From Nectonema munidae (Eukaryota > Nematomorpha > Nectonematoida > Nectonematidae), in assembly GCA_030549495.1 (NCBI GenBank), contig JAUIRK010000953.1, forward strand, positions 1,516,001-1,580,000: a DNA stretch of 64,000 nucleotides, read 5' to 3'. The translations under genes were made by a program, and so were the position numbers. Shown one piece after another: positions 36,501 to 49,500 of this stretch. A model generated the notes under the pieces. It saw only the letters and a program-made list of their open reading frames with translations, had not been told where the DNA came from and did no database searches. How positions within the stretch are numbered: position 1 is the stretch's first letter; each line of letters starts with the position of its first letter.

Positions 36501-37591
36501 GACTTTTTGATAGAAAACTGTGTTGGGTAAACGAAAACACCCCAGTTCTCTGTGGGTCGAAATGAATTTTCTTTAATTGTGTGTAGAAAGAGAGATAGTG
36601 GAAATATATGTCTGTATTTTCACGAGGAAGCATTTTTTGAACTGGACATGCATTTGCATGCTCCTAAGATATAATGAAATGTCATCATTCAAAATATAAA
36701 TATTGAAAGAACCCTCAAAAGGTAAGTCTTATAAGCAAATTTAGTTCATTATTGACCTTGAAAATTTTGAAAATCAAATGATTAATCATTTAAAAAGAAT
36801 CTTTTCTTTCTTGGAATGTTTGAGCGAAAAGTGACTAGCAATGACAGCGAAACTAATAGTCGCACACTGGTGCGCTTACATTCGGACTGAAGATCACGAA
36901 AATCATTCAACACTGGAAAGAATGGGTACTCGATTTCCAAAGTATCCACTCATTAGTATACCTATGTTTTATATCTTCACAATTTTTTTTTAAATATAGC
37001 TGCCCACATATTTTATAATTTTTAGTTGTGATTGATGCCTTTTCATTTTACTTATTCGCATTAATTCAACGACTTTGAAATCATTGATGAAAATAGAGAA
37101 GTAGTTTTAAATAATGTTATTGATATACAGATTTTAAAAGATTGCTTATATTTGGCATAATAATGTCCTATTTTTCAAAAATGAAAATAATGTGATGACC
37201 CCTACCTGATAAAGATAAGTCAGTTATAATAAAATGCGTGTCACAAAAGCGTAAATCAAATGAACAAACTGTGGCTCAAAAGAATTACGGCTGAATGCAA
37301 ATTTTAGCCTACACTCGTAAGATGGAAAAAGCGCTCTAAAGACCATCCTGGCTTGTCTAAGATGGTCCACAGTGTTTTCGACGTGATGGCCACAAGTTCA
37401 TGGAGTTTTAGTATGGTACGCTTTGTGGCATTAGCTAGAAGGATATGCCAAGTTGTTCACATTCTTTTCCTTACACCATAAAAATAAAGATGTTCACAAT
37501 CTTACTAGTTTTGCCCTTGCATTTCCTGCCTAGCTATAACGAAATATATACCCGCAGTGCGCGCGTACTTAGAGATACAAAATACATTTAA
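33502..37591. other. Non-coding DNA
   Basis: Contains a GT microsatellite (about 33523-33543) and CAT/TCA-rich runs (about 35733-35790). Minus-strand frames at 35808-36633 (79-89 codons) overlap one another and show no domain. Confidence 0.4.
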
Positions 37592-37722
37592 CCCATTTAC
37601 GACCAATGTTCCTATTTTGAAACATAAATATTTTCATCTTCGTCTGCTTTTTTTAATGACTTTGAATATACATCGTCTGCATTTTTTTTAGATATCGTCT
37701 GCTTTGCTTGGTCTTAAATGGG
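37592..37722. mobile_element. piggyBac-like MITE, CCCATTTA type, intact ends
   Basis: 131 bp with exact TTAA on both sides (37588-37591 and 37723-37726). Terminal repeats CCCATTTACGACCA and TGGTCTTAAATGGG differ at one of 14 positions. Three CGTCTGC repeats lie inside. It is in the opposite orientation to the copy at 6577. Confidence 0.85.
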
Positions 37723-37726
37723 TTAA

Positions 37727-40363
37727 ATACTAGACAATAAAACCTACAGATTAGAAAACACTTTTTAGAAGTCCGGGTTTATTTATGTAAACAACAGCAT
37801 TCTCTTTACAATGAACACTTAGTTTGAGTCCGTGATGTGTCATATAAAGAGATTTGTGTCTTTCAATTTTTTGATCTTCCATGTATTATTTTAACGTTAT
37901 GGAACTTTCTATCTAGAGTTTCTAGACCGTACTTTTAGATTCATAAATTAGGATAAAAATGATATCGATTGTTTCACAAATTATGTAGATCAGAATATTT
38001 ATAAATTGTTAAGAAGCAAAAGAAGATAGTTTAGGCTAATCAATTTACATTAGATTTAAGATTCGATACGTTGATACCTCGTATTCGGCCACCTGTCTCT
38101 ACCGAACACTATAATATCCCGATTCAGATAAACTGCTAAAGAGTAGAACCCTAACAGAAGGGTCACCTGTGTAAAACAGTCAATTTCAATGGGTCCCCCT
38201 TGAGCGTTATATACGCGTTTTATGGTATTGTAAAGACGTTTTGGGAAAAACACGCTAAATATGTATAAAATAATTTTAGTTTCGGAGAAATCTCATTTTT
38301 AAGCACAGGTAATAAAAGGGAGTATTGCTTATGATATAACTAGATATGTCCTGATTAACCAGGAGAATAGAAATCAGCATCTATTATGTGCCCAATTCTT
38401 TATTCACGTTTATACTACTAAAGCCTACATGGAGTTCTGCTTTATTTAATTATATACTCATTATAATCGTGGATGCAAAGTGTGTTCTAATGTTCTAAAT
38501 TGTAAGTTCTATAGTATTCAATCACCACCACCAACTGAACACTCTCTGAAAGACCGGATGTAAGAAGTGAAGCCATGTATAAAATGATCTCACCAAAACT
38601 AAAGGAAACTAGACGGCAGTTCAATTCTCATCGAAAGAACCTCAAAATTCTCAAAATGCATTTGGACACGCAAGATGATGAAATTTCTTAACAAAGCCTA
38701 AAACTTTTTAAAGATACCAACTTAAATGTTTTCAAAAAATGCAAAACAAATTTCGGTCCTTTTAATTTTATCTATTGAAAATGGAATATATTGTTATTAG
38801 TATAGTATTTATTTTCAGTTTAATTATTTATTTTGAACAAGAAGAAAACAATATGTTTATATGTTCTTTAATACAATAAATTGTATAATTTTTCTATCAA
38901 ATTGTAATCGTTTGCTTTAATCATGTAAGCTTATTTTTAGTTTTTTCACAAAATTTAAAGTATTAGAAACAGTATAGACAATAAAAATAAAAAAAGGGCT
39001 AAATTCGTTGATATAACGTATGTTCAAATCAAAAAAATGGTTATAATTTGTTAAATAAATTAGTCTCATTCCGAAATATGCATTTTTGAATAAAAAAATA
39101 ACCCTTTTTAATGCTTACTTGACTAATTGAAAGCATTGATCCACTACTAAAGGATCATATCAACCCCGTTGCGAACAGCTGAAATGAATGTTAAAGGACC
39201 GATTGTTAACGGTGACTTAAGCAATAGGCCCTTAACCTGTGAGAAAATTGTCAAGATTTCAAAGCATATGCTTCTTTAAATTTTTATCAATGTCCCCTCA
39301 CAAACATTATGAATGAGTTAAAAGTTTATTTTTGTATATTCATTCAACATTTCAAAACAAAAAATGTCATATTAAGAATCAAACATTATTACTTCATCTT
39401 CTTAAAATACATGAATAGATCAAAAGATCATTTTATTTTTTCTTTTTGAACTTCGCAACTAAGAATGACATAACTCTGAGAATTAAAATCAACCCTACAT
39501 GTCCGAATGTTGATAAATTGGATAAAGTGAATCACAAAAAGGCATATCCAAGTTTCAATCCGAATACCATTTTTTCTACTACATGGAAAAAGCAAGCTCA
39601 AATTAGGACTTTAAAATTTCACAAACTAGAATTTATTTAAACTAGAAAAAAACGTTATAATGTATATTTCTCAAATCAATCAATGAATCTTTTTCATTTG
39701 ACATAACTTTAAACGAAATTTTTCTCATAATTCAAAAAGTTCGTAAATTATATTTTTTTATAAAAAATTCTACATATTGTTATGGGCTTATGTGTGTGTG
39801 TTTTTGTGTACGAGTCAAGGTTAACATTTGCATGTGTGCGTAAGAATGTTGAATTTAGGTAACTTTATTTCATTGACAAAAGTATTGAATTTATTTCAAG
39901 ACCTAATAAGCATATACTCTTGTACACATATTCCACTTAGAAGTATTTTTCTTCGGAGTTAGCTTCATCGTGAGTGAGCAAACTTTAACAAATTTCAAAA
40001 CTAATATAAAAATACAACCGATTAAAAGCTCATTATATGATTTTAGTGTCGCGTGTCTTAAATGTTCCATCTTACATTCTTACTCGTTTTTAAAGGAGAC
40101 GTAAATCTTTAAAATAATTTAAGTTATATAGCTTACTCTTCTCGACTGGAACATAACTTAAATTTTTCTAAGCTACAAAAATCAATAGTGTTTTTATAGG
40201 ACTCCTAGAAAAGAACATTTTGATACGTTTTTCAGGCAACATTAATCAATCACTAGATGTCAAAATAATAAATATAACTTTGTAATATTAATATGCTTTA
40301 TTAAAATTAGTTGAGAATAAAATTAATCAAACACAAATGAAATAAATATTTTATAACAAGAAA
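37727..40363. other. Non-coding DNA downstream of Mdh2
   Basis: No gene is assigned. A 65-codon minus-strand frame at 38056-38253, less AT-rich than its surroundings, reads like coding sequence (FPKRLYNTIKRVYNAQGGPI) but I cannot name it. The 64-codon frame at 39446-39640 is also unassigned. Confidence 0.35.
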
Positions 40364-40369
40364 TTTATT
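40364..40369 (-). promoter_or_regulatory. Polyadenylation signal of Mdh2
   Basis: AATAAA on the minus strand, about 88 bases after the Mdh2 stop codon, a normal distance for a short 3' UTR. Confidence 0.6.
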
Positions 40370-40456
40370 GATTTTTTATATGTGAAAGCAAGTAAAATTT
40401 TGGGTTAAAAGATGCAGAGTTAGCAAAACAAGTAAAAATGAAATCACAGATTCTTT

Positions 40457-40585
40457 CTAAGAATTCAAAACGAAGTCAACGCCAGCTTTGATGTTATCTT
40501 CCAATTCAGGAAGCGCTTTTTCCAAGCATTCTGCCTCAAAAGGACTCAATTTGTCGTATCCCAAATTTTCTTCAATGCCTGAGGG
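40457..40585 (-). CDS. Mdh2: Mdh2 terminal exon
   Basis: Acceptor TTTCAG... (TTGTTCAG/CCC). Encodes [20 protein letters not shown] through [12 protein letters not shown] and TAG (40459-40457). Confidence 0.95.
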   Translation of the reverse strand, partial: PSGIEENLGYDKLSPFEAECLEKALPELEDNIKAGVDFVLNS

Positions 40586-43500
40586 CTGAACAAAATAGGT
40601 TGGAATATAAGAATAAGGATAGGAATTGAAATCTTACGCCAAGAAGAAGAGGATTCGAGAAATATGGAGAAGATGTCACCTTGGATTTGACGTAAGCGCA
40701 TTCAATCACTCCCGATTTTCCGGATAAAGCAACAATCAACTGAACAATCAAATAAAAGAGTTAGAACAAGAATCCTTTTCAACGCATCATAAAATCTACC
40801 GACGATCCACAATCGATTTTGCCTCCCTCAATTTTAAGTCTGGCAATTCCCCGATACAACAAATAAATATAATTACAGAGATAGAGATACCTCGGTAAGT
40901 GCTGTTAAATAGTTTCAAAAATTTTCCCCGCAAAAAAGATCTATTTAAAATGCGTTGGCGCTATTTTTAAACTTGAAAAATATACATCATTAAAATAAGA
41001 TCCCTTCTTTCAGTAAAAATAAGAGATTAAATTTGAAACAATAGCTTCCCTTCCTCGCTTCCAAATATTTTTTGGTCAAAGAGCGGGTTGCTTTATTGCG
41101 ATTCTAGTAGCACATAAAGCGAGGGTTCACAAGCTTCCGAAGGAAACTCATCCTCATTTTTTCATGAAATTTCAAAGCTCCTTCAATAAGAAGTCTTCAT
41201 TGACAGAGAGTGCAGAATCTTTGACATTTTTATTTTCCTCTTCATATGCGCATTGTGTCGAATTCATTATAGGGGGGTTTGGAGTACGCTGCAATGATTT
41301 TACACAACGTCGGTTTAACTAAAATCTTTTCATATCGACACAAATGTGTTCTACAGCTACTGAAACATGGCCTTCAAATTCTAGAAAATCGTTCAATGAG
41401 TGCCCATGTTATTTTGACGCACAGCTAATCTTGGAGAGTAGGTGTCAAGGAGTCGCCTACATTTAGAGGAGTCGGGGTCACGCAAAAATTATTGACTATG
41501 GGCGCATAGTGTGAAAGTATGTGGGCATTATTATATAGATTTATCTTATTTTCTTCCTCTAAAACAGGGGTTCCCAACCTTTTTTTGCTTGTGGACCCTT
41601 TGAGCGATAACCTTATTAACCGTGGACCCCCATGATATATAAGAGACATGTATAAATATGTATATTCACATAGGGAAAACATTTCAATTTTAATTGTAAA
41701 TTAAGAACTAATGTATATTATATTCATAATTTCACATCTAAAGGCTTCCTTGAACAAGATAAAGAAAAAATGTACGATAATGACTTTCAAATAAAATCCG
41801 ACATACATCCAGGCCTCGATAATAATCAAAGCGCCAAGTAGATAGAGATTACTGTACTCAACTTCATTCAAACTAAACATGGGATCATAGATACTATTCA
41901 CTAGTAATTGTATTGTACAATTAACGTGTAATTCTTATTACACAAAAAGAGTAAATATAAATATATTGTGGTATCCGTAATTCAGTCAGTAGTAATTTAA
42001 CATTTTAGCAAATTGTTATCGCTACCTACATGGTGATTAGATAAAAATTAGTAATATGGTCATTAGATGTCCAAACCATATAAAATATTCCTACATCAGA
42101 TTTTTATTTTACTATTATATACTTTTTAGTATACACATTTTAGAATATATTGCATTAATAGCTTGTCAATTAAGCGCTAAAGGCAGTGGATGCTGATAAC
42201 TCATTTGTTATTTGTTTACATATTCCTTATTTTTGGCAAAGACTTCATGGACCCCTTACTGTGTTAAAAGAACTCCCAATATTCATATTTTTGTCCATGG
42301 ACCCCTTTGGGAAACCTTGCTCTAACACAAGTTAGTATGAGAGACTTTTCTCTGCTATAAGAATAATAAATCCAATCTTTAAAGCCACAACGAAAGAAGA
42401 CATGATGGAAGCTTTATCCCCTTTGAGAACATATTCACAGCACATTTAGTAATAACGTATTAACTAATCAAAATTTCAAATCTTTTAAAACTTAGTTCGT
42501 TATTTATAGCTCATGACACCGTTTCTCAAAAAACGTAAGCTTAATTTGGTTATGACAAAATTTACCTAGTAAGGCCCTTGTGAATGAGATTTTCCGTCCC
42601 TTTTGACTCGTAACTTTTTGGTGCTGAAACATTAATACCAAATTAAACTCAAAAAGAGAGTTAGCTCGCCATTTTGTTAATTTACGTTTTCGCTCAGGCT
42701 AGATACAATTATTAAAAAGAAAAAATACCGAAAAAGTGAATTTAGCAGCAGCCATTGCCATCGAAAGAGTTGCTGATCCCTGAAAACAAAAAAATCTTCT
42801 ACTTGATGTAAAAAAAGTGAAAAAACTTATAAATATAACAGGATTTAAAAAAGAAGCAAGTACATGATAGTGAATGTATGAATGATCCATTCTATGACAT
42901 AATATTTCTTATAGAATGATGATTAATTACATTAGGGAAGTTAAATCATTTAAAAATTTTGGTACAATTAAAAAAGATAGGATCTTAAGAACCTTGAAAA
43001 ACTGAGCAGAAAGAAGCTTCATTATTCGACCAGTTTATAAGTCTCAAATTACATCTACGGATTAAATTTTTTGAAAAAGAGGTAAAAAATGTTTTATCCA
43101 TCAGAAGTATGATGAAATATAAAAAAAATGTAAAAAAAAATGATCAGAAGTATCTAACTTTCTAGATTCTTTTTAAGAGAATAGAAAGTAGGAGAAGTAA
43201 AAAAAGAGAAGACTGTGGATTTAAAAAAAAGTAAGAAATATAGTGAGATCAGACCTGTCCTGCTTTCGCTTCCACAACTTCAGTTCCAGCATTTTGTATT
43301 CTCTTCGTAAATTTTTCAACGTCTTCCGGGTGACAGTCGACAGTAGGTTCGGCTTGGGAAATGAGAGGGATGATTGTGATGCCTGAGTGACCTCCGATCA
43401 CGGGAATATTTATTTTTGGAAGTTTCTTAATGAATCAAATGCAATAAACATACTCATCAAAACTTTCATACACAAAAAATCCACTCTACCGTTTTCCTCA

Positions 43501-46500
43501 ATTTTTGACAAGTGCTCAATCAATTTCTAAATGCGCCTTAACCCATTTTAGTTCACCCAAAGGAATTGATTTATGTTTCTTTAGAAATTGAAATTGCCAA
43601 ATGGAAAGACCGTGATAATAACAATTACAAAGTTTCAAAAAAAATTAAAAAAATCACTCTTGAAATGAAAGCTAAAGGGCAAGTTAGCTAAAAACATCAT
43701 TCTCACTTAACTTATCAAATTTCATCTTGTTTGATGACTGCTAGGACACTTTTTTTATATGGAAAATTTTAAATATCCACATGTATAAGTAGTCTGACAA
43801 GGTTTTTCTGTGTATTTTTTGTCTCCTCATTCGCTTACCAGCCAACTAATACTCAAAAAAAATATTTTTAATATGGTTAAAAAAAATTGGAATCCAAATC
43901 CGATTGTTAAATTTTATTCTCAATATTCTGTCTAGTAGAGCTGTTTTCACATGTGAAATATCTTGGCTAATATGCACTACAGTCGCTTGAAATGTGCTTG
44001 CCATTTTTCCATAAATAGATTTTCATGTGTTCAATAATAAACTGACTTTTTTTAGCAAGAAAAATTTTTTTTTTTAATTTTATCATTGAATAAATAAGAA
44101 TAGCTTTGTAATGTGTATTCTCGGAAGAAAAAGAATATGTTCATTTTAATGAATTCTAAAAGATTTATTGAAAAGGAAAATGATTTATGAGGGAATATGG
44201 GATAAATTTTCTGAAGGTATTAACGAGTGAGCATAAACATTTCATTCTTGCAGTACGCTAGCACACGCACGACCGGATTAAATGAAAAAGTTTCGCAAGG
44301 TAGGAGTGGAAATATTAGAAGATATGATGAAAGAGCATAAACTTACAAAGTCCTTGCCGACAAAGGCATTAGATCTTAAAATATCGAGAGTTGTTACGCC
44401 AAAGATTTTTTTCGGATCATAAACTTTGTGCTTCTTCATCACTTCAGAAACGATGGGAACCGTTGAATTTACCTAAAACAAAATATTTTAGAGGAAATAA
44501 TAGTATGCACGAAATAGTGATGTAGCGATAAGATCGGGTGGATCGGTATCGGTAATTTTTTTATTGTTCACCAATGAAAGCGATCTTTTTACTTACAATT
44601 TGATGTAAAAATACTAAATTCATAACGGAAGTTAGGAATCGTTCACAAATAACGTCAACCAATTTTCCTTCATTTTGAGGCCGTTATTATGATGTTTAAA
44701 AGTTATAAAAGAATCTAATAATTTATATATACTTAAAATATTTTCTTAGTATCGGTATATTGAGATTGGTGCATCACTACCATCCAATACTTTGTTAATT
44801 CAAAATTTTTAATTTTCAAACTTACACGTAAAAAACGCTGCCCAAAATGTAAAATATCCAAAAGACTGAATAAATTTTTAATTTTTTTAAGAATATTATA
44901 TGAAACCGTTTTTTAACGTATTTACTTCTTTTTAGAGAACCCCATATGTTCAAACGGATCAGCAAAGAAGGGAAAAGCTACAGACACCAGCCTACGTATT
45001 TGAAAAGAAGGGTTAGTTTAAAGGGGGAACTCCATCGAATAATTATTGTATGTCATATTCGTTAGTTCATATCATATTGAGATTTAGATCTAACGACATG
45101 AATATCTTTTTTATAAAAATTTTTTTTTAATAATATATATTATATTATTTTGAAACATGCGCGCATGTTACAGCCAGAATAAAAACACCATATTTGAGTT
45201 GCTAATCATTCAAAATTGAGACAGTATGGTTAATTTTGCATAAATGATTTCACTAAAAAATTTCAATGACTATGCGTAAGTACGATAGAATTTATGGGCG
45301 TGCAAGCTTCCGTTCTTCAAAAAAAATACGTGCAATGGTTCCCATGTTAGATAGGGCAGGGCGTACAGTGGAATTTTGACATTCTGGGGGCGCTGTGAAA
45401 AGTATGCACATCTTTTCTTGATTGAAAGAAGGAAATATTTTGGATAATAATTTATATGCTAAGTAGCTGTGAATTTTGCATATCAAAGCAAATTCTAAAA
45501 TTCGCAAATGGTAGATACGTTTATTCTTTCCCACATATTGTAGTGCAGAAAAAAGAGATTTAGTGTGGTGAACTAAATTTTTAGTAATGAAAGAAAGCGT
45601 AAGATTTGTGTGAAAGTGGCGAAAAGTCACATGGAAGAGGGGATTATTATATTTTATGTTATAAACATTTAAAATCACTTTTAAAGCTTTCTGCCGATTT
45701 TCTGTTTTTTGAAGGAAATTATATTCTACCAAATTATAATTTTTGAGTAGGAGGGACGCTTCTTAAAAAATGTCGTCTAAGGCAGCCTCGAGTGGGAAAA
45801 AGTTGGGAAAAACTAAGTTAGTTTTTTCTATTTTGACGATATTAGAGCAAAAAACTACTTTTTGAATTTTGTTTCGAGAACTCTTTAATTTTGATAGTGC
45901 CTAGGGATGGGACGATACAAAAATTTTTTCCCAATTCCTATTCCCAAAAAGGCTGATTTCAATTCTTCTTAAAATTTATTTTTCCTTTTGAAAAATCAGG
46001 CATAGCCAACATATTCAACATAACGTGAGTTCATCACAAAGAAGTGCTACACTGTATAGAGCGATTTTAAAATTTAGTTTTCCAATAATAATTCAGCCTA
46101 TCAATCACACAAGCAGTTATGGCAGATTTCCTTCGGGATTAAATGCGAATATTTAAGCAGTTAAGTTTACGTTAAAAAATCTACTCTACTTAACCAAGTT
46201 TAACCATTTTTCTAAACTTTATAACTGTCCTCTTTGCTAAATGATAGGGATTATTTTTTTATACACGCATAAATATTCGAAATAAAAGTGTGTAAAGTGT
46301 TCATATATTGTGAAGTACTATATTTTAACGAGAACAAAATTTTACAAAGTATTATTATTGTTCAAAAAGAAACCCCCAAGAATTTAAATTCGTGAATACA
46401 CATTTTTAAATTTAGATTAGGCAGGTAGTAAAAATTAGATTTTTAACTGTTTCATTCAGAGGGCGGCAAAGGAGACAGTTGGCACTCCACCCCTTATGAG

Positions 46501-49500
46501 CAATGTCATTCCTTTTTTCAAGATAGATAAATTAGCTCATCTCCGTGTTTGTATTAGAAATTTAAACAGTTGAAATAGCTAATGAATTTGCAACAAGTTA
46601 TCGTAGAAAAATAAATTCATTTTTTTTCTTCAATAAAATTCCAGTTTTTAACACCGCCCAAACCAAAATTTGGTTTTCCGCGTCCGCCCCTGTACATATT
46701 TACTCACATTTAATAATTTACTTCAAGGTACACAGATGAAGTTTCTTTGCACTTAAATTATGGCAAATCTCTTGACATAATAATATTAGAGTTGATTCAA
46801 AACTCTTAACTGTAAAACCATTTCATGTTAAATCGGAGTTGCCAGGATTGGATTGCACATCCTAACACACAAAAATCTGCTTTGAAAATTCACATAAAAA
46901 GAGGAAATAAATTCTTCATGAAAATTTCTCAATTTTAAAGTACATATGTATTTTCTAAATTGTGTAAAATTTAAGGAACTCCAAAAATAAATGACATTAT
47001 ATAGAAGGGTGGCGCATTTCTGGGCAGGTTTGAGAGGGAGAAATGTTAGAGAATTAATATAGATTTGTTTCAAAACAATCTACCAACAAATTCTGAAAAA
47101 GATCAAGCATGTGAATGCATGATTGAATGCTGTTGCTTATACACACTATGCAATTAATTGTTTCAAAAAATTATCGTTCACTAGCGTGTGCATGAAGAAA
47201 ATGGTCTGATACTGTGTACAGCGGTTTCCTACATAACACTAGTGAAAAGTTTTGCAAGCGTAGAACCAAACTGATGACAGCAGTCAAAACTAGCACATGT
47301 TCAAAAGCATATCATACATAAACTCAAAATTAGCGTATTCATGCAAACTTTGGCCATGCATACAAAAGCTTCATGACATGCAAGATTATTTTTCAATAGC
47401 ACCACGCTACTGCTCGTTTCTTGAATCTAAAATAATAGCGTTGATCACGAGAGTTAAGTGCTTGAATCAGGGGAAAATGGGGCCTTTAGGTCCCTCCTTT
47501 TGCTACATCTATGTTTAGGGAGTAGGAGACAAGAGTCATTTTCTAACTAATATTAATACTTGAATTTGGCCAAATTCTTACTTCATGAAATGTCTTTGGC
47601 TCTAACAAGCCTTTAGCTTACATTAGTGCTTCTCAAATTCAGAGATAGCCTTACACTTACATTTTGGTTATAACTATATTTTATTTTTATGGTCTATTTA
47701 AGCTATTTGAAGTTGGCTGTACTTTTAATCTTACATTTCAATGAAAAATACGATCGAACAAAATAGTTTTAACGATATGAAATCATAAATGTTAGCAAAA
47801 TTGAGTCTGTTATTTTTAAAGTGACGTTGGAAATTTCTATTTCTTGAAATCACTTGAATGTTTAGAAGTAAAAGAAAAAAGGTGTGCTGAGTTTAGAAGT
47901 TTAACATCCCTACCACGCCAAGTCTAAAGAATAATGAGACTCTTAAAAATAGATTCATATTCCTAGGATCATCTATTATAAGTAGACTCTTTTTAAAAAC
48001 TTATCTCATTTTGCGGCAAATTTTATACTCAGATGGAGAGAAAATTCGTAGTGACAGGAATTTTGGAAGCCAAAAATAAGGATTTAACAGTCTTGTTTTT
48101 GATGGGATAAAAAAAATAATCAGTTTTCTTATCTTTTAAAAGTGTACACTCTGAAATTGGTATTATGGGGTTGGCACGCGCAATGCGCTTGACAGACAGA
48201 TAAGTTTGGCACTTCAGATGTTGGATCTTGTGCAGCAATTTTTAAGGAGTTGCATGGGTGCGCGTATAAATTTTAAGTTTAGGCTAGTATACACGTAAGA
48301 AAACGTCAATTCGACCTTTTCCGCCTCAAGAAAATTTGGCCCCAAAATCAGGAGTTTTCAAACTTTTTGAATAGCGGACCATTTTGTAATTCAGGCCCTA
48401 CCACAGGGACCCCTTATAAGCGTTTATGAAATTTATACAGAAATATTTGATGAAAATAACACATAACTGAACAATCATGCGAAAAAAACTAGTTTAAGAC
48501 TTACTTAGCCTTAGGTCATAAAACAGCAAAATAATATAAACATGCACCGTGGAGTAGGGGGCTCAGCCCCTCCCCCAAATAAAAATTAAATTCGGAAATC
48601 TAGGTTGAAAATCGGAAATCCTATATTATATTCGGAATTCGTGGACTAAAGATGCAAAATGTTGTATTTAATTTTAAATTTAACAGTAATAGTCTTTAGC
48701 AAATAGTTTTTATTGTCAATTACACACAAATTGGATTTTCTTAGTACACACTCAGTGAGAAGGTTGTGCTTGCTTGGCTTTGCACAAATTGTGAATTCGT
48801 GGTGATATTACCGACAAACATACAAGTAAGAGTCACCTTGCGCAACAAGTCTAGAACTGTATTTGTTTTTTATATTGTTCGGTGCTGAAAATCCACTATC
48901 ATATTGGTCAGTGCTGAAAAGCAAATTAGATTATCACAAAATTAAATTAACCCATTAAGTACCATAGGAATCAGACGATATTTAAAAAAACGCAGACGAT
49001 TTATTTTCAAAGTCATTGAAAAAAGCAGACGAAGATGAAATTACTTATGTTCCCAAATGGGAGCATTCGGACTTAATGGGTTAACCCATTTACGACCAAT
49101 GTTCCTATTTTGGAACATAAGTAATTTCATCTTCGTCTGCTTTTTTCAATGACTTTGAATATAAATCGTCTGCGTTTTTTTTAGATATCGTCTGCTTTGC
49201 TTGGTCTTAAATGGGTTAAAGCAGACAATATAAAATAAAGTATATGGTAATAATAATTTATTTTTTACTATATAAAATCTAAAAAAACCTTAATCAAAAG
49301 TAGATAGATGTGTTTATTTAAATTAAAAATAAATTTGCACTAAATCTAATGAAATCTTTTAATACGTAATAATTTAATTTTTAAAGTAATAGAATTTAGA
49401 AAAATAAAATTAATAAACTAATAGATTAGGGAGAGGAATCTATTATTAACACTTTACATATTTAAAAGTTATCAATAGTGGGTATCAATTTATAGAAATC

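Noticed and set aside
43538-43600. TTAACCCATTTTAGTTCACC as another MITE end
   Set aside because: Only about 10 bases match the family, the interior differs, and there is no partner end.
45905-46693. TAGGGATGGGACGATAC at 45905 as the left end of a large hAT element ending at 46693
   Set aside because: The right end does not match this start; the CAGAGGGCGG start at 46457 fits it better.
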